Source: Streptomyces chilikensis (GTDB taxonomy: Bacteria > Actinomycetota > Actinomycetes > Streptomycetales > Streptomycetaceae). From it: a stretch of 64,000 nt of DNA. Positions 60,877-64,000 of this stretch are shown here, one piece after another (position 1 is the stretch's first letter; the number at the start of each line of letters is the position of its first letter). Under the pieces are notes generated by a model, which did no database searches, was not told the DNA's origin, and saw only the letters and a program-made list of their open reading frames with translations. The DNA is taken from assembly GCF_001642695.1 (NCBI RefSeq), contig NZ_LWCC02000005.1, forward strand, positions 1,906,406-1,970,405. The letters are read 5' to 3'. The position numbers and the translations under genes were made by a program.

Positions 60877-60904
60877 CAAAGCTTTGGGATGCCCAAAGCC
60901 TTTG
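60877..60904. promoter_or_regulatory. Operator-like palindrome in the symporter promoter
   Basis: GCTTTGGG-ATG-CCCAAAGC (60881-60899) is a perfect inverted repeat, extended by CAAA and TTTG with one bulged base. On the minus strand it overlaps a possible -35 TTGGGC and the spacer before -10 TAACGT, so a bound repressor would block transcription of the leader and symporter. Confidence 0.55.
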
Positions 60905-60943
60905 TTTGTGAGGTGGAACGCGTTTCGGCCCGATAAATGGCAA

Positions 60944-60973
60944 GTGCCCCGACTCCCAAGGGAGTCGGGGCAC
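60944..60973 (-). terminator. Terminator after the DUF4229 gene
   Basis: GTGCCCCGACTCC and GGAGTCGGGGCAC form a perfect 13-bp stem with a CAAG loop, 22 bp beyond the DUF4229 stop. On the transcribed strand a TTGCCATTTATCG stretch follows. Confidence 0.88.
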
Positions 60974-60995
60974 CTGCCGCTGGACGCGAGGAGGG

Positions 60996-61256
60996 TCAGT
61001 CCTCCTGGGAGCGGTTGAGCTCCAGGTTCGTCTTGGCGCGCTCCATCCGCTCGACGATCCGCACGGAGGCGCGGTCGCGCTCGCCGCGCAGCACCACGAA
61101 GCTGATCGGGGCGGAGAGCACCAGGGCGAGCAGGACGATCCACATGCCGTTGGAGTCACCGACGGCGCTCGGCAGCAGACCTGCGTACACGCCGCCCCAG
61201 ACCACCACGAAGCAGCCCACGAAGATGCCGATGCGCATCAGTGTGTAGCGGAGCAT
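60996..61256 (-). CDS. DUF4229 small membrane protein
   Basis: 86 residues: two membrane helices (MRIGIFVGCFVVVWGGVYAG and MWIVLLALVLSAPISFVVLR) followed by a charged helix ending in EDLNR-type residues (AKTNLELNRSQED). The two-helix layout and opening MLRYTLMRIGIF match DUF4229 proteins of actinobacteria. Function unknown. Confidence 0.87.
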   Translation of the reverse strand: MLRYTLMRIGIFVGCFVVVWGGVYAGLLPSAVGDSNGMWIVLLALVLSAPISFVVLRGERDRASVRIVERMERAKTNLELNRSQED

Positions 61257-61361
61257 CTCAAACCCACTCTTCCGTCCAACGAAGGCACTGCCATCCAGTG
61301 AAACACGCCGCCGGACCGATCTTGCGGGCGGGGCGAGGAGGGCCGGGGCGGCGGACGGGAC

Positions 61362-61886
61362 CTAGTGGAGCGGCAGGTACATCGTGATGTCGTCCCGGTC
61401 GTCCCCCGGGGCGACCCGGATCGCGCCGGGCACCCGGCCGACCTCCTTGTAGCCGCAGGACGCGTAGAAGTGCTCGAGCCCGAGGCCGCCGCGGCAGCCG
61501 AGCCGGATCGCCTCGATGCCCTCCAGGCCGCGGGCGGCGTCGGCGAGCGCAGCCATCAGGTCGCGGCCGTACCCCTTGCCCTGGTGTCCGGGGTGGACCA
61601 TCACGGTGTAGGCCATCACCCAGTGCCTCATCAGCCGGTGGGCGTTGAAGGCCAGGAAGCCGGTGGCCAGCACCCGGCCCTCGGCGTCCCGGCCGACGAG
61701 CAGCCGCGCGGTGCCGTCGGCGACCTGGGTGAGCTGCCTGATCAGCGCGGGGCGGATGTCGTCACGGGTCACCGGGGGCACGAAGCCGACGGCGCCGCCG
61801 GCGTTGGTCACGTCGAGCCAGAGGTCGAGGATGCCGTCACGCACGGCGGGGGTGACGGCCGGATCGAACGTGAAGGTAAGGGTCAT
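61362..61886 (-). CDS. GNAT-family N-acetyltransferase
   Basis: 174 residues with a clear acetyl-CoA motif VMVHPGHQGKGYGRDLMAALADAARGL and a C-terminal GLGLEHFYASCGYKEVGRVPG. The N-terminal WLDVTNAGGAVGFVPPVTRDDIRP is seen in a Streptomyces subgroup whose substrate is unknown. ATG 61886 begins immediately after GAAGGTAAGG on the coding strand's opposite side; the start is supported by the conserved opening MTLTFTFDPAV. Confidence 0.86.
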   Translation of the reverse strand: MTLTFTFDPAVTPAVRDGILDLWLDVTNAGGAVGFVPPVTRDDIRPALIRQLTQVADGTARLLVGRDAEGRVLATGFLAFNAHRLMRHWVMAYTVMVHPGHQGKGYGRDLMAALADAARGLEGIEAIRLGCRGGLGLEHFYASCGYKEVGRVPGAIRVAPGDDRDDITMYLPLH

Positions 61887-61950
61887 GAGGCGAATCTAGC
61901 CCTTACTTTCCGCTGTGCTCAAGGTGATTCCACGGGCTGGACGCCGGGGG

Positions 61951-62024
61951 CCGGACCGTCGCGCCGCGGGGCCGGCCGCCGCCCCGCGGGGCCGCACCGC
62001 GGCCGCCGCGGCGCGACGGTCCGG
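61951..62024 (-). terminator. Very stable hairpin directly after the Lrp/AsnC gene
   Basis: CCGGACCGTCGCGCCGCGG (61951-61969) and its perfect 19-bp inverted copy (62006-62024) enclose a 36-nt GC-rich loop. The stem abuts the stop codon of the regulator gene. Confidence 0.8.
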
Positions 62025-62480
62025 TCAGACCTCCTCGGGAAGCTCGCCCACCCGGTTCTCCCACTTGGTGGAGAGCACGATGGTGGTGCGGGTCCGGGAC
62101 ACCCCGTGGGTGCCGGAGAGGCGGCGGATGATCCGCTCCAGTCCGTCCACGTCCTTCGCCCTGACCTTCAGCATGTAGCTGTCGTCGCCCGCGATGAACC
62201 AGCAGTCCTCGATCTCCGGCAGCTCCTTGACCCGCTGGGCCACGTCCTCGTGGTCGGCGGCGTCGGAGAGCGAGATGCCGATCAGCGCGGTGACGCCCAG
62301 ACCGAGCGAGGCCGCGTCGACGGTGGCGCGGTAACCGGTGATGACCCCGGCCGCCTCCAGCCGGTTGATGCGGTCGGTGACGCTGGGCCCCGACAGGCCG
62401 ACGAGGCGTCCCAGTTCCGCGTAGGAGGCCCGTCCGTTCTCCCTGAGAGCCTGGATGAGCTGCCTGTCCACGGCGTCCAT
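62025..62480 (-). CDS. Lrp/AsnC-family transcriptional regulator
   Basis: 151 residues: N-terminal helix-turn-helix (DRQLIQALRENGRASYAELGRLVGL, SGPSVTDRINRLEAAGVI) and C-terminal RAM domain (LGVTALIGISLSDAADHEDV through GVSRTRTTIVLSTKWE) that senses an amino acid or related ligand. ATG 62480 gives the normal MDAVDRQ start. It lies 94 bp after the UbiX-like gene. The target is not shown. Confidence 0.93.
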   Translation of the reverse strand: MDAVDRQLIQALRENGRASYAELGRLVGLSGPSVTDRINRLEAAGVITGYRATVDAASLGLGVTALIGISLSDAADHEDVAQRVKELPEIEDCWFIAGDDSYMLKVRAKDVDGLERIIRRLSGTHGVSRTRTTIVLSTKWENRVGELPEEV

Positions 62481-62574
62481 GCGATCGATTGCCTTCCGGT
62501 GAGGTGAATCTGCGCGTATGTGAACGATGGGGCGTGACCGCCGGTCCGCCGGCGTGGTCGGCGGCGGCCGCCGG

Positions 62575-63252
62575 TCAGCCCTCGGAGGCCCTCGCCCCGC
62601 CGAGACCGCCCTTCCACCGGCGGTAGAGGGTGTGCGGGACGCCCGCCGCGTCGAGCACCCGCCCGGCGACGAAGTCCACCAGGTCCTGGATGTGGGTGGC
62701 GCCCGCGTAGAAGGCAGGGGAGGCCGGGACGACGCTCGCCCCCGCGTCGTCCAGCGTGACCAGGTGCCGCAGCGTCTGCCCGTTGAGCGGTGTCTCACGC
62801 ACGCAGACCACCAGCGGACGGCGTTCCTTGAGCGTCACGCTCGCGGCGCGCTGCAGCAGGTCCTTGGAGAGGCCCAGCGCCACCCCGGCCACGCCGGCCG
62901 TGGAGGCGGGGACGATCAGCATGCCCCGGGAGGGGTACGAACCGGACGAGGGCCCGGCGGCGAGGTCGCCCGCGGGCCAGTACCGGACGTCGTCCAGGGG
63001 GACCTGGAAGGCGCCGGGCCCGCCGTCGGCGCCCAGGGCCAGCCAGTTCCGCAGGTCGTCTTGCCAGTGGGCGTCCCGGAAGGAGATCCCGGTCTCGTCG
63101 ATCAGGGTCAGCCGGGCCGCCCGGCTGACCACCAGGTCGACGCTCTCCCCGGCTTCGATCAGCCCGCGCAACACCGCGGCCGCGTACGGCGTGCCGGACG
63201 CCCCCGAGACCCCCACGATCCAAGGGGTCCGCCGCTTTTCCCCTGCGTTCAC
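62575..63252 (-). CDS. ubiX: UbiX-family flavin prenyltransferase
   Basis: 225-residue enzyme that prenylates FMN to make the cofactor of UbiD-type decarboxylases. Features: IVGVSGASGTPYAAAVLRGL at 12-31, LVVSRAARLTLIDE, PASTAGVAGVALGLSKDLLQRAA and VCVRETPLNGQTLRHLVTL. In futalosine-pathway organisms a UbiD/UbiX pair handles a late decarboxylation, so this gene fits the mqn set. The usual partner ubiD gene is not in the window but may lie just beyond. GTG 63252 is the start. Confidence 0.9.
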   Translation of the reverse strand: MNAGEKRRTPWIVGVSGASGTPYAAAVLRGLIEAGESVDLVVSRAARLTLIDETGISFRDAHWQDDLRNWLALGADGGPGAFQVPLDDVRYWPAGDLAAGPSSGSYPSRGMLIVPASTAGVAGVALGLSKDLLQRAASVTLKERRPLVVCVRETPLNGQTLRHLVTLDDAGASVVPASPAFYAGATHIQDLVDFVAGRVLDAAGVPHTLYRRWKGGLGGARASEG

Positions 63253-63351
63253 AACGCAGAGCCTACCGGCGTGGCCCGACAGTCCCGGAACGGGCGGGAG
63301 ACGGGCGGGCCGCGCCCCCGGATCCCGCCCGTCTCCCCCGCTACTCCCCCG

Positions 63352-63745
63352 CTACTCCCTCTCGGTCACCGTCCGGTGGGCCCGGTGCCGCACGTCCGGA
63401 TCCGGATGGCGGCGCAGGACGCGCAGCGTTTCGCGCCACTCCCCGGACCAGCGGTACCGGGGGCCGAGGGCCGAGGTGAGGCAGACCGCGAGGAGACCGG
63501 TGACGGTGCCGCCGTCACGCGCCAGCCGCCCGGCCGCCCCGGCCGGCGGCCGCGTGGGCGAGCGAGGGGAGGTGCCGGGCGACGAAGGGCGTGGAGCAGG
63601 CCCGCAGCAGGCGGGCCGCCTCGTGGTCGCCCCACGCCTCGCGCACCCGCGGCAGCAGGCGTTCGGCGAGCGCGGTGCGGCGCCTGGAGGAGAGCAGTGC
63701 GGAGAGCAGCCGGTCGGCGGAGCTGGGCATGGGGGCGATTGTCAC
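63352..63745 (-). pseudogene. Frameshifted or truncated gene remnant
   Basis: Two protein-like segments lie in different frames. The first starts at ATG 63745 (MTIAPMPSSADRLLSALLSS, then TALAERLLPRVREAWGDHEA and FVARHLPSLAHAAAG). The second reads RLARDGGTVTGLLAVCLTSA, then LGPRYRWSGEWRETLRVLRR and HPDPDVRHRAHRTVTERE, ending at TAG 63352-63354. The second has no start codon of its own. They would join by a one-base shift near 63533-63550 in a GC run. HPDPDVRHRAHR is HEAT-repeat-like. Either the gene is broken or shortened, or the sequence has an error here. Confidence 0.5.
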
Positions 63746-63859
63746 CCTGGCGGCGGGGCCGGACGCAACGGATTTCGCCCGGCCGTGCGGAACCGGGAAC
63801 CGGACAAGGGGCGCAAAGCGTTCTGGTGACAGGCGGTCCGCACGAGGAACGGGGGATCC

Positions 63860-64000
63860 ATGGCAGCCATCGGTGGCGGTGCGGGCGCGAGCCCCGGAGC
63901 GACGCTGTCGCGCGGGGACCGGGCGCGGCTGGCCGGGAAGCTGGTGCTGGGCTGGGTCGCCCTGCTCTGGCTGCTGGAGATCGTCGACGTCGTGCTGGGG
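63860..64000 (+). CDS. N-terminal part of a membrane protein, cut by the window end
   Basis: ATG 63860 opens a frame of 47 codons that runs off the window: MAAIGGGAGASPGATLSRGD, then a hydrophobic segment LVLGWVALLWLLEIVDVVLG. AACGGGGGA upstream is a weak ribosome site. The start resembles Streptomyces rhomboid-like proteins, which begin with a helix of this kind, but the catalytic region is outside the window and I cannot confirm it. Confidence 0.5.
   Translation, partial: MAAIGGGAGASPGATLSRGDRARLAGKLVLGWVALLWLLEIVDVVLG

Overview
The window is very high-GC DNA with dense, often overlapping genes, frequent GTG starts and actinobacterial gene sets, including futalosine-pathway menaquinone genes, a gamma-alpha fused KorA and a ydaO-type riboswitch before a cell-wall hydrolase. 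This points to a chromosome from Streptomyces or a close Streptomycetaceae relative. Nothing looks like an insertion sequence, prophage, CRISPR array or integrated plasmid. The theme is the quinone-based respiratory chain: two complex I loci plus genes that make or modify menaquinone.

Layout. 1-1.2 kb: HtpX protease. 1.4-11.3 kb: a second, incomplete nuo operon on the minus strand, in transcript order nuoA-B-C-H-I-J-K-L-M-N. It has no nuoD, E, F or G, and its NuoC carries a long RS-like repeat tail. 11.5-14.2 kb: histidine kinase, an orphan sensor-domain membrane protein and a NarL-type response regulator. 14.4-17.4 kb: korA-korB, a 2-oxoacid:ferredoxin oxidoreductase. 17.6-22.8 kb: RarD transporter, VOC protein, RecQ helicase, HAD hydrolase, and a secreted transglycosylase-like protein behind a c-di-AMP riboswitch. 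23.4 kb: polyprenyl diphosphate synthase. 24.5-40.7 kb: the complete 14-gene nuoA-N operon on the minus strand, with a Rex-type operator upstream of nuoA and a strong terminator after nuoN.

41.5-50.2 kb: NlpC/P60 hydrolase, geranylgeranyl-reductase-like flavoprotein (possible menaquinone reductase), acetyltransferase, menaquinone methyltransferase, an amidohydrolase-like fragment next to MqnC, a small secreted six-cysteine protein, a small membrane protein, prepilin peptidase, a DUF4259 protein and MqnA. 50.5 kb: cold-shock protein with a structured leader. 50.9-55.2 kb: thiolase divergent from a FabG-like reductase and MaoC hydratase, then a TetR regulator; the same gene trio occurs in mycobacteria (fadA2-fabG4-htdX). 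55.4-59.2 kb: DUF2071 protein, MMPL exporter and its TetR repressor, which has a perfect palindromic operator. 59.3-60.9 kb: a DAACS symporter preceded by a 33-residue ORF that resembles Streptomyces leader peptides. 61-64 kb: DUF4229 protein, GNAT, Lrp/AsnC regulator, UbiX-like flavin prenyltransferase, a frameshifted gene remnant and the start of a membrane protein.

How the parts fit. The full nuo operon should oxidise NADH and reduce menaquinone. The mqn, menG, UbiX and prenyl-synthase genes supply that quinone. The partial nuo operon lacks the NADH module and sits beside a ferredoxin-reducing KorAB and a two-component system, so it may be an accessory proton pump fed by ferredoxin; this is inference. 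Its missing NuoD would have to come from the complete operon or elsewhere. Gene calls rest on reading the translated proteins; operators and promoters are by eye and not computed.
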